Source: Bacilli bacterium (GTDB taxonomy: Bacteria > Bacillota_I > Bacilli_A > RFN20 > CAG-288). From it: DNA of 23,065 nucleotides. Below are positions 15,233 through 23,065 of the stretch, piece after piece; the stretch's first letter is position 1, and the number at the start of each line of letters is the position of its first letter. The notes below the pieces were generated by a model. The model ran no database searches, was not told where the DNA came from, and saw only the letters and a list, made by a program, of their open reading frames with translations. The stretch is taken from NCBI GenBank assembly GCA_022774485.1, contig JALFLX010000050.1, forward strand, positions 1-23,065, given 5' to 3'. The translations under genes were made by a program, and so were the position numbers.

Positions 15233-16488
15233 TTTTCTTCTCCTTTCTTCATGACAATCTGATAATTCTTTCCGATTTCTTTTCGGATTGAATCGAGGAA
15301 AGTTTTCCCTTTATTGTAGTCGTTTTTATCTTTGTTGTAGTTAGGATTTTCTTCTAAGAACACCTTCATGAGAAGAGATAAGCCTTTTCGTAACACTTTT
15401 CTCTCTTCTTTGTTCTCCTTTGTGCCAACCATCTTCAGAAACGCGAAGACAAACCCGGCTGGATCCTCTAAGATTTTATCGACACTGGAGTATTCTGTCT
15501 CAGCTTGAACCTTGAAAATCGCTTCGATCAGATTGCGTTTTTCTTGGATGTCTATCAGCTCTTTCTCTAACCAGCGATTGAAGGTAGTGGTGACATATTT
15601 TGATTCCGGGGTGACTCTATCAACAGTGAGGAACTTTCCATTTTGAATCTTCCAGTTGTAAAGGTCGTGCTGATTCGCAAAATCCCCTTCCGGATAAGAG
15701 TCAATCACAATATCTGCCACCTGTGCAAAGAGAAGATTTCCGAAGATATCTGACTTCACAATCGCTTTGAAAATGAGAGGGAGCACGTTTTGATACCTTT
15801 CTTCTTCACTCACCTTTTTGCTGACACCAGGGCCATCGAGATTGTAGATTTTTAACACTCTCATCAAATTCTTTTTCCCTAATAGGTAAGATGCGTACAC
15901 TGCTAAGTTTCCACCTTTCGAGTGACCCATGACATAGAATTTCTCTTTTGGATAAAGATTCATCTGATGCGCTAAAAAGCGATGCGCGAGATCTTGTCCG
16001 TAGACTTTATCATACAGAGCGAAGTTGAAGTCCTCTTTCCATCCGACAATAGTGTTATCTGTTCCTCTGTAGACAACCGCGTGAACATCAGGCGATAACT
16101 CAACATCTATCGCGGCAAACTGTGTCTGACTTTTTGTAGAGAAGTGATAAGAGACCGCTTTGACTTTCAAAGAGGAGAAACGCTTGTTCCTCAAAAGTGC
16201 CATCGCTAAAAACACACTCTTCTGAAGCCACTCCGGAAAGAGAGCTTGAACATAGTCGATATTGATCCAAGCGAGATAAGAGACACACATCTCTGAGATT
16301 GTCATCTCTTCAAAAGAGTCGTTAAGACTCAGAAATTCTTCAAATGGAATATATGAAAAAGCAGATAAAACCGTCGCATCGACTTCAGAAAAAGGAAGCT
16401 CTACAAAATTTTTATTCCCATACTGATAAAGATAATTGAGGATGTTATCAAATCCACCTCTCTTATAAAATCGGATATTCTCAGCCAT
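15229..16488 (-). CDS. DUF2974 (Mbeg1-like) alpha/beta-hydrolase-fold protein
   Basis: The 419-residue protein has the hallmarks of the Mbeg1-like family: VVYRGTDNTIVGWKEDF (about 138-154), a nucleophile elbow VMGHSKGGNLAVYA with Ser190, IYNLDGPGVS with Asp218, and NQHDLYNWKI with His274. These could form a lipase-like catalytic triad. The family is predicted to be cytosolic hydrolases of unknown substrate, and I see no signal peptide. A C-terminal helical extension runs from about 290 to 419. The ATG at 16488 is preferred to a TTG six codons upstream because AAAGGG lies seven bases before it. The gene overlaps its neighbour upstream by 8 bases and tldD downstream by 4, so it belongs to the same operon, but no functional link to TldD/TldE is known to me. 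Confidence 0.85.
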   Translation of the reverse strand: MAENIRFYKRGGFDNILNYLYQYGNKNFVELPFSEVDATVLSAFSYIPFEEFLSLNDSFEEMTISEMCVSYLAWINIDYVQALFPEWLQKSVFLAMALLRNKRFSSLKVKAVSYHFSTKSQTQFAAIDVELSPDVHAVVYRGTDNTIVGWKEDFNFALYDKVYGQDLAHRFLAHQMNLYPKEKFYVMGHSKGGNLAVYASYLLGKKNLMRVLKIYNLDGPGVSKKVSEEERYQNVLPLIFKAIVKSDIFGNLLFAQVADIVIDSYPEGDFANQHDLYNWKIQNGKFLTVDRVTPESKYVTTTFNRWLEKELIDIQEKRNLIEAIFKVQAETEYSSVDKILEDPAGFVFAFLKMVGTKENKEERKVLRKGLSLLMKVFLEENPNYNKDKNDYNKGKTFLDSIRKEIGKNYQIVMKKGEEK

Positions 16489-17302
16489 TTTGATTCCCTT
16501 TCTCAATCTTATGCGATGATTTTCCGTAAATGATATCCTTTTCTTTTTTCTTCACTATGGTGGAAAGCCCCATGATCAAAAGGTAGCGAGGTCCCTCGTT
16601 TTTCTTTCTCAAATAACGGTAATATGCTCTCACAATCAAGAAAAGCAAGAAAAGACAAAGGAGGATTCCAACTGCGACAAGGACCCAGTGCCACCATAAA
16701 AAGCTTGAATAATCAAAGAAATCTCTTCCGATGAAACAAACAGCAAACACGCCGATAGAGCGGAAAATCACGGCGTTAATCAGGTTATAAGAGAACTTCA
16801 TATTTGTGCATCCACACACAAAGCTCATGGCATCATCTGGAAAGAATGGAAAGAGATAGACAAAAGGAAGAGAGGCTTTTCCACCGATGGTGAGAAGATA
16901 GGTCGCTTTCTGATACTCTTCTTCTCCGATCACCCATCCAATCACCTTTTTACCAGCTGTTCTTCCGATTAAGAATAAGACAATAGTCGAAAGTAACATA
17001 CCAACATCTGCTAAAAGAAATGCTTGTATCATACCCGGCGTTGTCTTATCGTTTAACATCATGTTGGCAATTGTGATAAAAAACATGGAAGAGATGCCCG
17101 GGACGATATTTACAATCGGTGTGATTAAAAGATAAAGGCCACACGCTAAAAGCAAGTTCTCACTAGACCACTTCTGGAAATCCTGAATGAGCTTCTCTCC
17201 ACCCCCGAAAAAAGTGAACGCATAAAAAATAATCAAAGAAAGCGTCAATACGGTGACAAAGACAGAGATGATCTTGATGATAATTTTCTTTTTACGATTC
17301 AT
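16481..17302 (-). CDS. VTT-domain (TVP38/TMEM64 or DedA-like) membrane protein
   Basis: The 273-residue protein starts with a basic segment and a membrane helix (about 7-30). It then has the VTT core: ITPIVNIVPGISSMFF, a GRTAGKKVIGW loop and the reentrant signature LFPFFPDDAMSFVCGCTNM (about 150-168). A C-terminal helix pair and a lysine-rich tail follow. Relatives are implicated in lipid scrambling or undecaprenyl-phosphate recycling; which applies here is unknown. The ATG at 17302 has no recognisable ribosome site, and an alternative TTG nine codons upstream has none either. It is the first gene of the operon leading to tldE and overlaps the DUF2974 gene by 8 bases. Confidence 0.85.
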   Translation of the reverse strand: MNRKKKIIIKIISVFVTVLTLSLIIFYAFTFFGGGEKLIQDFQKWSSENLLLACGLYLLITPIVNIVPGISSMFFITIANMMLNDKTTPGMIQAFLLADVGMLLSTIVLFLIGRTAGKKVIGWVIGEEEYQKATYLLTIGGKASLPFVYLFPFFPDDAMSFVCGCTNMKFSYNLINAVIFRSIGVFAVCFIGRDFFDYSSFLWWHWVLVAVGILLCLFLLFLIVRAYYRYLRKKNEGPRYLLIMGLSTIVKKKEKDIIYGKSSHKIEKGNQNG

Positions 17303-17317
17303 ATTCGCTATATGAGT

Positions 17318-17346
17318 AGTGTACCACAAGAGAAAGGGTTTCTAAA
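17318..17346 (-). promoter_or_regulatory. Weak candidate promoter of the VTT-DUF2974-tldD-tldE operon
   Basis: On the minus strand TTTAGA (17346-17341) and TACACT (17323-17318) are 17 bases apart, each matching 4 of 6 consensus bases. The predicted start of transcription would leave a leader of only about 10 bases before the ATG at 17302. That agrees with the absence of a ribosome site but remains unproven. Confidence 0.3.
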
Positions 17347-17394
17347 TTAACATATATTACCTATTGGTATCATATTTCTTCAAAATGTCACTTT

Positions 17395-17405
17395 GTGATA
17401 ATCAC
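17395..17405. promoter_or_regulatory. Palindrome in the divergent promoter region
   Basis: GTGATAATCAC is a perfect 11-base palindrome with one central base, in the 209-base gap between the divergent VTT and lipoprotein genes. Such short symmetric sites can be repressor operators. No regulator or second copy is visible, so the role is unknown. Confidence 0.25.
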
Positions 17406-17511
17406 TCTTCATGAATAACAAAGACGTATATGATAATATTACAAAAGTATCCAATTCATCTCCTCTTTCTGATACACATTTGCGATAAAATAGAAGACAA
17501 GGAGGTGGCAT

Positions 17512-19467
17512 ATGAAAAACACAACCAAAATCCTCTTATCAACACTCGCTTTTTCTCTTCTTCCTCTCGCGAGCTGTGAGAAAGAAAACACAAAAGGATC
17601 TATCGTCATCAACCCCATGATTGAAGGCGGAACAATTTCTTTAGAAAAGACCATCGAAGAATACCAATACGGAGACAAAGTCCAAGTCCAGTACACAGAG
17701 AAACCAGGTTACCACCTCGAACGTATCAGCATCAATTTTGAGACCCTTTACGCTCCTTATACTTTTGAACTTCTCTCTGACACCTATTACATCGATGCCA
17801 CATTCTCTTATGAGTACGGAGACACCTTAATTCAACTCTCAGGAGAACATTTTGCAAGAGTTGGGGATCAAGTTCAGATTGAATCCACTGTCTATGGTCC
17901 GACAAAACACCTGAACTATGTCACATCCGATAGCGAAATCGCTACCGTTGATAGCAATGGTCTGATCACTGCAAAAAAAGAAGGATTTGTCACCATCCGC
18001 GCCTACTCTCCACTGAAACCGGACAACAAAGTCGACTACAACCTCTTTGTCGGCCCCGAGTATTTCATGAACATGATTGACACCTATCGGGAATATCCTT
18101 ATAAAACCGGCGTTGTCTTTGAAGCAGAGTGCTCTCTTTCTCTCTATCTCAACAAGATTTATTCTCTCTCCATCCCGCTCACATTCGAAGTGAGCTTTGA
18201 TAAAGATGCAGAGACCTTAAACGATTTTCTCACCTCTTGCTACTTCCATCTGAAATTCGATTTTAACGACTTAGAAGATATCAAAATCGGCTCCTTCACC
18301 AACGGCAAAGAGATTCTTCTCACTGTCATTGAAAACTACTTCTCCTCAGAAGAAAGCGAATTTGACAAACAGAGCTTAGAAAGCGCAGATTCCTTTGATC
18401 TCTATACCTTCGGAGATCTTTATCTCCACTCCGTATTACATTCTAAAGCAAAAGATGGAACCATCTTTGTCAGCGAATATTCTAAGAAATCCATCCTGGA
18501 ATTATTAGGAAACTTAGCGACAAGCGGTAACGTTTCAAGCGAAGGAGAAGGAGAATCCTCCGCTCTCGACTTCGAATTCACCGACCTAAACAGTCTCATC
18601 GATATCGGGGCTGATGCCGAAACCGGTTTAAAATCCTCCGATGTCTTAGTGAGCATCATCAACCTCGCCTATGAAGATTTCTTAAATGAGAACTTCCCCG
18701 AAGATGACTCCACTATGAACGCCATCCGTGAGATGCTCCCTGTAGCCCTGAAAGACATCAACCTCACCTTCCAAGAAAAAGATAACACCCATCAGTCCAT
18801 GTCTCTTGTCATCAACGCCTACAAAGACAAAGACCCGGATGAAGCTTTACAAAATCCCTATGAGCTTTTAAAAGTCACCGTGAAGAAAACCGGCGAGCTT
18901 GAAAATCTCGACATTCAAGCAGAGAAAGAAAAAGTCGAGACTTCCTATCAGCATAAACAAGATGCTATCGCCTTCATCGATCAAGGATCCACCTTAGGCA
19001 CCTTACGAAACCTCTACTCCTCTGCTTATGAAGCTGCAAACAGCACGATCTACACTAAAATGCTGAAGAATTATTACACCGACTATCAGAAATTAGATCC
19101 GGAAGTGAAGTCTATTCTTCCGACCTATTCCTCCTCAATGCCCTTGCCCTTAACAAACATCAAGAGCGCAACCATCAACGATGTAAGCTATAGCTTCACC
19201 ACAGAGGATAGCATCCCGACCTTCCAGATGAACACAAATGATAAGCTCAAGCTTGAGACAGAGATTATTGGATTGACTCCCTCTAGCCAAGCTACCTTAG
19301 CTTACAACTTTGGATATTATAGTAATTACTTCAGCATCAACGCCGATCAATCTATCACCCTCAAAAGAAAACCAACTCTCTTATCCTCTTTGAAAATCAA
19401 AGTCTCTTACAACAATGTCATCGATCAGATCAGCACGGAAGAAACGGAGATCAAGATCACATTCTAA
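17512..19467 (+). CDS. Surface lipoprotein with InlB-like repeat and Big_2 Ig-like domain
   Basis: The 651-residue protein begins with a lipoprotein signal peptide ending in the lipobox LASC (Cys22), so it should be anchored on the outer face of the membrane. Residues 28-97 resemble a divergent InlB B-type repeat (GGTISLEKTI, YGDKVQV, KPGYHLERISIN). Residues 105-181 look like a Big_2 bacterial Ig-like domain (YVTSDSEIATVDSNGLITAK, EGFVTIRAYS). The remaining 470 residues are mostly charged, with no family I recognise; they contain repeated acidic segments and end in a beta-rich part. AAGGAGG six bases before the ATG supports the start. It is the only plus-strand gene in the window and stands alone, divergent from the VTT operon and convergent with uvrB. 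A role in adhesion or envelope structure is a guess. Confidence 0.85.
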   Translation: MKNTTKILLSTLAFSLLPLASCEKENTKGSIVINPMIEGGTISLEKTIEEYQYGDKVQVQYTEKPGYHLERISINFETLYAPYTFELLSDTYYIDATFSYEYGDTLIQLSGEHFARVGDQVQIESTVYGPTKHLNYVTSDSEIATVDSNGLITAKKEGFVTIRAYSPLKPDNKVDYNLFVGPEYFMNMIDTYREYPYKTGVVFEAECSLSLYLNKIYSLSIPLTFEVSFDKDAETLNDFLTSCYFHLKFDFNDLEDIKIGSFTNGKEILLTVIENYFSSEESEFDKQSLESADSFDLYTFGDLYLHSVLHSKAKDGTIFVSEYSKKSILELLGNLATSGNVSSEGEGESSALDFEFTDLNSLIDIGADAETGLKSSDVLVSIINLAYEDFLNENFPEDDSTMNAIREMLPVALKDINLTFQEKDNTHQSMSLVINAYKDKDPDEALQNPYELLKVTVKKTGELENLDIQAEKEKVETSYQHKQDAIAFIDQGSTLGTLRNLYSSAYEAANSTIYTKMLKNYYTDYQKLDPEVKSILPTYSSSMPLPLTNIKSATINDVSYSFTTEDSIPTFQMNTNDKLKLETEIIGLTPSSQATLAYNFGYYSNYFSINADQSITLKRKPTLLSSLKIKVSYNNVIDQISTEETEIKITF

Positions 19468-19470
19468 AAC

Positions 19471-19513
19471 AAAAGGAGCAAATTCCCTGTTTATCAAGGA
19501 AATGCTCCTTTTT
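19471..19513. terminator. Bidirectional terminator between the lipoprotein gene and uvrB
   Basis: AAAAGGAGCA (19471-19480) pairs with TGCTCCTTTT (19503-19512), with a further TTCC/GGAA pairing inside. On the plus strand the stem ends in TTTTT, and on the minus strand it ends in a matching T-run ahead of GTTTTAG. It lies 4 bases after the lipoprotein stop and 2 bases after the uvrB stop, serving both convergent genes. Confidence 0.88.
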
Positions 19514-19514
19514 C

Positions 19515-21494
19515 TTATCCGTTCATCTGTGCCTTCAATTCTAAAATCTGATCGCGGAGCTCTGCAGCTGTCTCAAAATCTAAATCACGTGCAGCCTTGT
19601 TCATCTCAGCAGTCAGAGTCTTCACAAGAAGCTCCATCTGTTTTCGAGAGAGCTTTCCACCCTCCAGTGGATCTTTCTTCTTATCGATCATCTTCAACGG
19701 TTCTTGAACTGGTTTGATGATAGTCTTTGGAGTGATGCCGTGCTCTTTGTTATAAGCCTCTTGAATTTCTCTTCTTCGCTTTGTCTCTGAAATTGTCACT
19801 TTCATCGCATCGGAGATGTGATCACAATACATGATCACCTTACCGTTGCTGTTTCTTGCGGCTCTTCCAGCAATCTGTGTCAAAGAGCGAGCGCTTCTTA
19901 AAAATCCTTCTCGATCCGCATCCAAGATGGCGATGAGACTGACTTCCGGAATATCGAGACCTTCTCTTAACAAGTTGATGCCAACTAAGACATCGTAAAT
20001 ACCTTTTCTGAGTTTATAGATGATTTCAGTTCTCTGAAGTGTCAGAATCTCGTGCTGAAGATAAGCGACTTTGAGGTTATGAGATTTGAAGAAATCAGTC
20101 AAATTCTCCGCATCTTTCACAGTCAGAGTGACAACCATCACTCTCTCGTTCTTCGCGATTCTCTTCTTGATTTCCTCCATCACATCATAGACTGGATTAA
20201 GGCTGTTAGATCTCACTTCGATGATCGGGTCTAAAAGGCCAGTCGGACGGATGATCTGTTCCACGACAGCACCCGCTTTCTCTTTCTCATAATCGCCAGG
20301 TGTGGCTGAGGTGCATATGACATGAGAGATTTTCGCTTCAAATTCCTCAAAGCGAAGTGGTCTGTTATCTAACGCAGATGGGAGTCTGAATCCGTATTCA
20401 ACCAATGTTTCTTTTCTTGAGCGGTCTCCGTGATACATGCCTCCAATTTGAGGGATAGTGACGTGACTCTCATCGATGAAGAGCAAGAAATCTTTCGGAA
20501 AGTAATCAAATAACGTGTAGGGAGTCTCTCCCTCTTTTCTACCGTCGAAGTGTCTAGCGTAATTCTCAACACCTGCGCACATGCCAAACTCTCGTAAAGC
20601 TTCGACATCGTGTTCCGTTCTGTTTTTCAATCTCTCACTCTCTAAATACTTCCCTTGTTCATCGAAGAACTTCAATCGCTCCACCAATTCCTCTTGAATG
20701 GTTTTGACAGCTCTGTTGATTCTCTCATTTGTAGAAGCGTGTTCGTGGGCAGGGAAGAAGGGATAGTAATCAAGCGTGTGAAGTAGCTCACCTGTGGTCG
20801 GTCTGATCTGTTGAATCTCTGCAATCTCATCGAAGTCCGCTAAGACACGGATGAAGAAATTATCTCCGTTCGGCGGATAGATTTCCATCACATCACCGCG
20901 GATGCGGAATGTTCCTGGCTTGAGGTCAATATCGTTTCTCTGGTATTGCGCAAGCACTAATTTCTGAGCGATTTCTTTGGGAAAGAAAGGTTCTCCGACA
21001 TGAAGGGTAAAAGCTAAATTCCGGTATTCATCCGGATCAGAAAGGCCGTAGATTGAAGCGACAGAGCAGACGACAATCGTGTCTTCTCTCTCTAATAAAG
21101 AGTTGACTGCACTTGCTCTCATCATCTCAATCTCTTCATTCATAACAACCTGTTTATCAATATAAGTATCGGTTTTTGGAAGATAAGCCTCCGGTTGATA
21201 GAAATCGAAGTTGGAAATAAAATATTCGACTCTGTTATGCGGGAATAGCTCCTTAAATTCTCCATAGAGCTGAGCAGCTAATGTCTTGTTGTGAACTAAG
21301 ACCATCGTCGTCTTCTGAGCTCTTTGAATGATGTTAGCCATCGTGAATGTCTTACCAGTTCCCGTGGCGCCTTGTAAGACCTGCCACTTTTTCCCTTGTT
21401 CTAACCCAGCGGAAAGGGAAGCGATTGCCTGAGGCTGATCGCCAGTCGGTAAAAAGGAAGATACCAATTCAAAATAATGCTTTTTCTCTTTCAT
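19515..21494 (-). CDS. uvrB: Excinuclease ABC subunit B
   Basis: This 659-residue protein is full-length UvrB, the damage-verifying helicase-like subunit of nucleotide excision repair. Visible motifs are PTGDQPQAI, Walker A GATGTGKT (42-49), the beta-hairpin region SNFDFYQPEAYLP, the DESH box, LLREGLDIPEVSLIAILDAD and the motif VI segment QIAGRAARN. The C-terminal UVR domain (ARDLDFETAAELRDQI) recruits UvrC. The ATG at 21494 overlaps the stop of the upstream protease gene as ATGA. No clear ribosome site precedes it, so coupling to the protease gene is likely. A TTG five codons upstream is a less likely start. uvrA does not follow here, since the operon ends in a terminator. Confidence 0.97.
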   Translation of the reverse strand: MKEKKHYFELVSSFLPTGDQPQAIASLSAGLEQGKKWQVLQGATGTGKTFTMANIIQRAQKTTMVLVHNKTLAAQLYGEFKELFPHNRVEYFISNFDFYQPEAYLPKTDTYIDKQVVMNEEIEMMRASAVNSLLEREDTIVVCSVASIYGLSDPDEYRNLAFTLHVGEPFFPKEIAQKLVLAQYQRNDIDLKPGTFRIRGDVMEIYPPNGDNFFIRVLADFDEIAEIQQIRPTTGELLHTLDYYPFFPAHEHASTNERINRAVKTIQEELVERLKFFDEQGKYLESERLKNRTEHDVEALREFGMCAGVENYARHFDGRKEGETPYTLFDYFPKDFLLFIDESHVTIPQIGGMYHGDRSRKETLVEYGFRLPSALDNRPLRFEEFEAKISHVICTSATPGDYEKEKAGAVVEQIIRPTGLLDPIIEVRSNSLNPVYDVMEEIKKRIAKNERVMVVTLTVKDAENLTDFFKSHNLKVAYLQHEILTLQRTEIIYKLRKGIYDVLVGINLLREGLDIPEVSLIAILDADREGFLRSARSLTQIAGRAARNSNGKVIMYCDHISDAMKVTISETKRRREIQEAYNKEHGITPKTIIKPVQEPLKMIDKKKDPLEGGKLSRKQMELLVKTLTAEMNKAARDLDFETAAELRDQILELKAQMNG

Positions 21495-22966
21495 TGTGTC
21501 AAAGTCCAATCAAGAAGCTTCTGCTCATATATAAGATACTGGTCGAAACACTCTTTCACAAAGAGATCATTGAGTTTCTTTGAGACAGTCCCATCCTCGT
21601 TAAAAGGATGTTGATACGCTTCTTTCCCGTATTTAAGATAAGAATATTCACCGTACTGTTTGATCGCATCGGTAAAGTGATAAGTAGCTGAATACGTGAG
21701 CGGATACTGTTCGGGATAGATGTACTGCATCGCATCTAAGAAGAATTGTTGCCCTGCAGTGGATATTCCAAGAGAAGTGGTGTAATTCGCGACTTTGTAC
21801 AAGAAGTTGAAGTCTCTCTCGTATTCCTGATCCGGGGTGATTCCTTTTTTGTGGATACAGATTGCATCTTTACTTTCTTGATATCCTCTCTCAGGTCCGT
21901 AAACATACGCATAAGTGAAGCGGATGACAGAACCATCTGAGAACTGCTTAAACTGCTGTGCAATTCCTTTTCCATAAGTAGTGAATCCGACCACTTCACA
22001 ATTTGTATTTGCTCTCATCGCCAAGGTGAAGCTTTCTGAGGCGCTTGCTGTTTTAGAATCAACTAAGATTGTAAAACGTTCAATTGAATAACGCGGTTCT
22101 TCTTTCTGATAACAAGAAGAGTAAACTCTTCCGTTTTTATCGACAAGCATGTCGATAAAAGAACCTTTAGGAACAAAGAGCTTTGCCATGCTTTCAGATT
22201 GGTTGAGATAACCGCCTCCGTTTCCTCTAAGGTCAAAGATCAAATGATCGATTTTTCCCTGATAAAGATCTAATGTTCCTTGTAACGCAGCGGTAGGATT
22301 TCCTAAAAACGTGTCGATTTTCACCATCATGGTGTGATTATTCTCATCCGTTGGCGCCTGGACAAGATCGAGTAGTCGATCTGTATATTCCGTTTTTTTC
22401 AAAGAGACAGAGAGAGTCTGTTCTCCTCTTTGAACCTCAAAGACAAAAGAAGTATCTTTCGGGAAAGAAGACAAGAAAGAAAGATTCTCATCATAGGAAT
22501 AATCAGAGAAATTACGGCTTTCATCCTTCACAGTCACCCGAGTGAGGATATCTCCTTTCCTTAATCCCGCTTTGCTAGCAGAAGAGTTTGGATGAACGGC
22601 TGTGATGTAGAAATATCCATCATAAGTGTGTGTGTTAAAGCCAAAACCGCTGTTATCTGTCGATAACCCCTGGTCTTCCATGTTCCCAGTGTAAAAAGTG
22701 TAAGGATCATCTTCTTCCTGTGCGACTGAGGTGAGCATACCATCCAATGCATTCTGATGGAGATACTGAGATTCTTCTCCAAAAAGCCAGTTATCTTTTA
22801 ATAAACGATAGGCATCAACAATCTGCTTTTCCTCATCGTTAAGAGCATAAGGGGAACAAGTCGCATAAAGAAAAAATCCTGTTCCTACTCCTAAAAACAG
22901 TGTGACACAAGAGATGAGAACTGTTGTTCCAAGAGAAAAATGATGCTTTTGTTTCTTTTCTTCCAT
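21491..22966 (-). CDS. S41-family C-terminal processing peptidase with PDZ domain
   Basis: The 491-residue protein has a short basic N-terminus, one membrane helix (about 11-36), and then an extracellular part. That part holds an N-terminal helical segment, a PDZ domain (about 100-195, with SSASKAGLRKGDIL) and the S41 core. In the core, IFDLRGNGGG and TASASESF carry the nucleophile Ser308, and YGKG carries the general-base Lys333. The Asp that completes the triad in E. coli Prc is Ala319 here by spacing. About 155 residues follow the catalytic Lys, ending in an unassigned region. The ATG at 22966 with GAGGTG upstream is preferred to a GTG at 22978. CtpA/CtpB proteases cleave membrane or secreted substrates, and linkage to uvrB is seen in other Firmicutes. 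Confidence 0.9.
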   Translation of the reverse strand: MEEKKQKHHFSLGTTVLISCVTLFLGVGTGFFLYATCSPYALNDEEKQIVDAYRLLKDNWLFGEESQYLHQNALDGMLTSVAQEEDDPYTFYTGNMEDQGLSTDNSGFGFNTHTYDGYFYITAVHPNSSASKAGLRKGDILTRVTVKDESRNFSDYSYDENLSFLSSFPKDTSFVFEVQRGEQTLSVSLKKTEYTDRLLDLVQAPTDENNHTMMVKIDTFLGNPTAALQGTLDLYQGKIDHLIFDLRGNGGGYLNQSESMAKLFVPKGSFIDMLVDKNGRVYSSCYQKEEPRYSIERFTILVDSKTASASESFTLAMRANTNCEVVGFTTYGKGIAQQFKQFSDGSVIRFTYAYVYGPERGYQESKDAICIHKKGITPDQEYERDFNFLYKVANYTTSLGISTAGQQFFLDAMQYIYPEQYPLTYSATYHFTDAIKQYGEYSYLKYGKEAYQHPFNEDGTVSKKLNDLFVKECFDQYLIYEQKLLDWTLTQ

Positions 22967-22988
22967 AAAACACCTCACTGATGATCTA

Positions 22989-23007
22989 GAACATAATATG
23001 AACGTTC
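22989..23007 (-). promoter_or_regulatory. Candidate operator and promoter of the protease-uvrB operon (SOS-like box)
   Basis: GAAC-ATAATAT-GAAC (22989-23003) is a direct repeat with 7-base spacing, and the second half-site continues into the palindrome GAACGTTC (23000-23007). It overlaps a possible -10 element TATTAT on the minus strand; a TTAACA lies upstream at a short 15-base spacing. GAAC half-sites are the core of LexA boxes, but the usual Firmicutes arrangement (inverted, GAAC-N4-GTTC) is not met. Confidence 0.35.
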
Positions 23008-23065
23008 TTTGTCTGTTAATTTTTGATCTCTCTTCTTACAGAGATGGTTACATGTCTCACTGAGA

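Noticed and set aside
22979..23065. Canonical Firmicutes LexA (DinR) box, GAAC-N4-GTTC
   Set aside because: The half-sites present do not have the N4 inverted spacing, so only a non-standard box is proposed.

Overview
This looks like chromosomal DNA from a moderately low-G+C Gram-positive bacterium. Several features point to class Bacilli, perhaps an uncultured gut lineage near Erysipelotrichales/RF39, although the lineage is only inferred. These features are strong purine-rich Shine-Dalgarno sites (AAGGAGG types), short sigma-A-like promoters, the secG-rnr-smpB gene order, a CtpA-type S41 protease directly before uvrB, lipobox lipoproteins with Ig-like domains, and dense operons joined by 4-base ATGA overlaps. 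UGA ends many genes, so the standard bacterial code applies.

Region 1 (1-2000) is AT-richer accessory DNA with decayed genes. It holds a possible IS3-type transposase tail, an intact AbiEi-like antitoxin gene, a 68-codon stub of its AbiEii toxin partner, and a small lipoprotein gene broken by two single-base frameshifts. Terminators, a candidate promoter and an operator-like palindrome are still visible.

Region 2 (1970-12340) is a minus-strand series of core genes. It contains secG, rnr (RNase R) and smpB; a K+ uptake operon of two separate TrkA/RCK proteins and a TrkH channel; and a two-gene ABC exporter whose subunits carry one canonical and one degenerate ATP site. Promoters can be proposed before secG, the trk genes and the ABC pair. 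Terminators follow the ABC pair and, unusually, sit between secG and rnr.

Region 3 (12464-17346) is a four-gene minus-strand operon with overlapping or nearly touching genes: a VTT/TVP38-family membrane protein, a DUF2974 (Mbeg1-like) alpha/beta-hydrolase-like protein, tldD and tldE (pmbA). A strong terminator closes it.

Region 4 (17512-23065) has the only plus-strand gene, a 651-residue lipoprotein. It converges on an S41 protease-uvrB operon, and both share a bidirectional terminator. The promoter region of the protease-uvrB operon carries a GAAC-N7-GAAC motif that could be an SOS operator.

I saw no tRNA, rRNA, CRISPR array or complete insertion sequence. No convincing new multi-gene system is visible. 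The most useful leads are the terminator wedged before rnr, the recent in-frame tandem duplication and basic tail in RNase R, the candidate damage-response operator, and the decayed AbiE locus.
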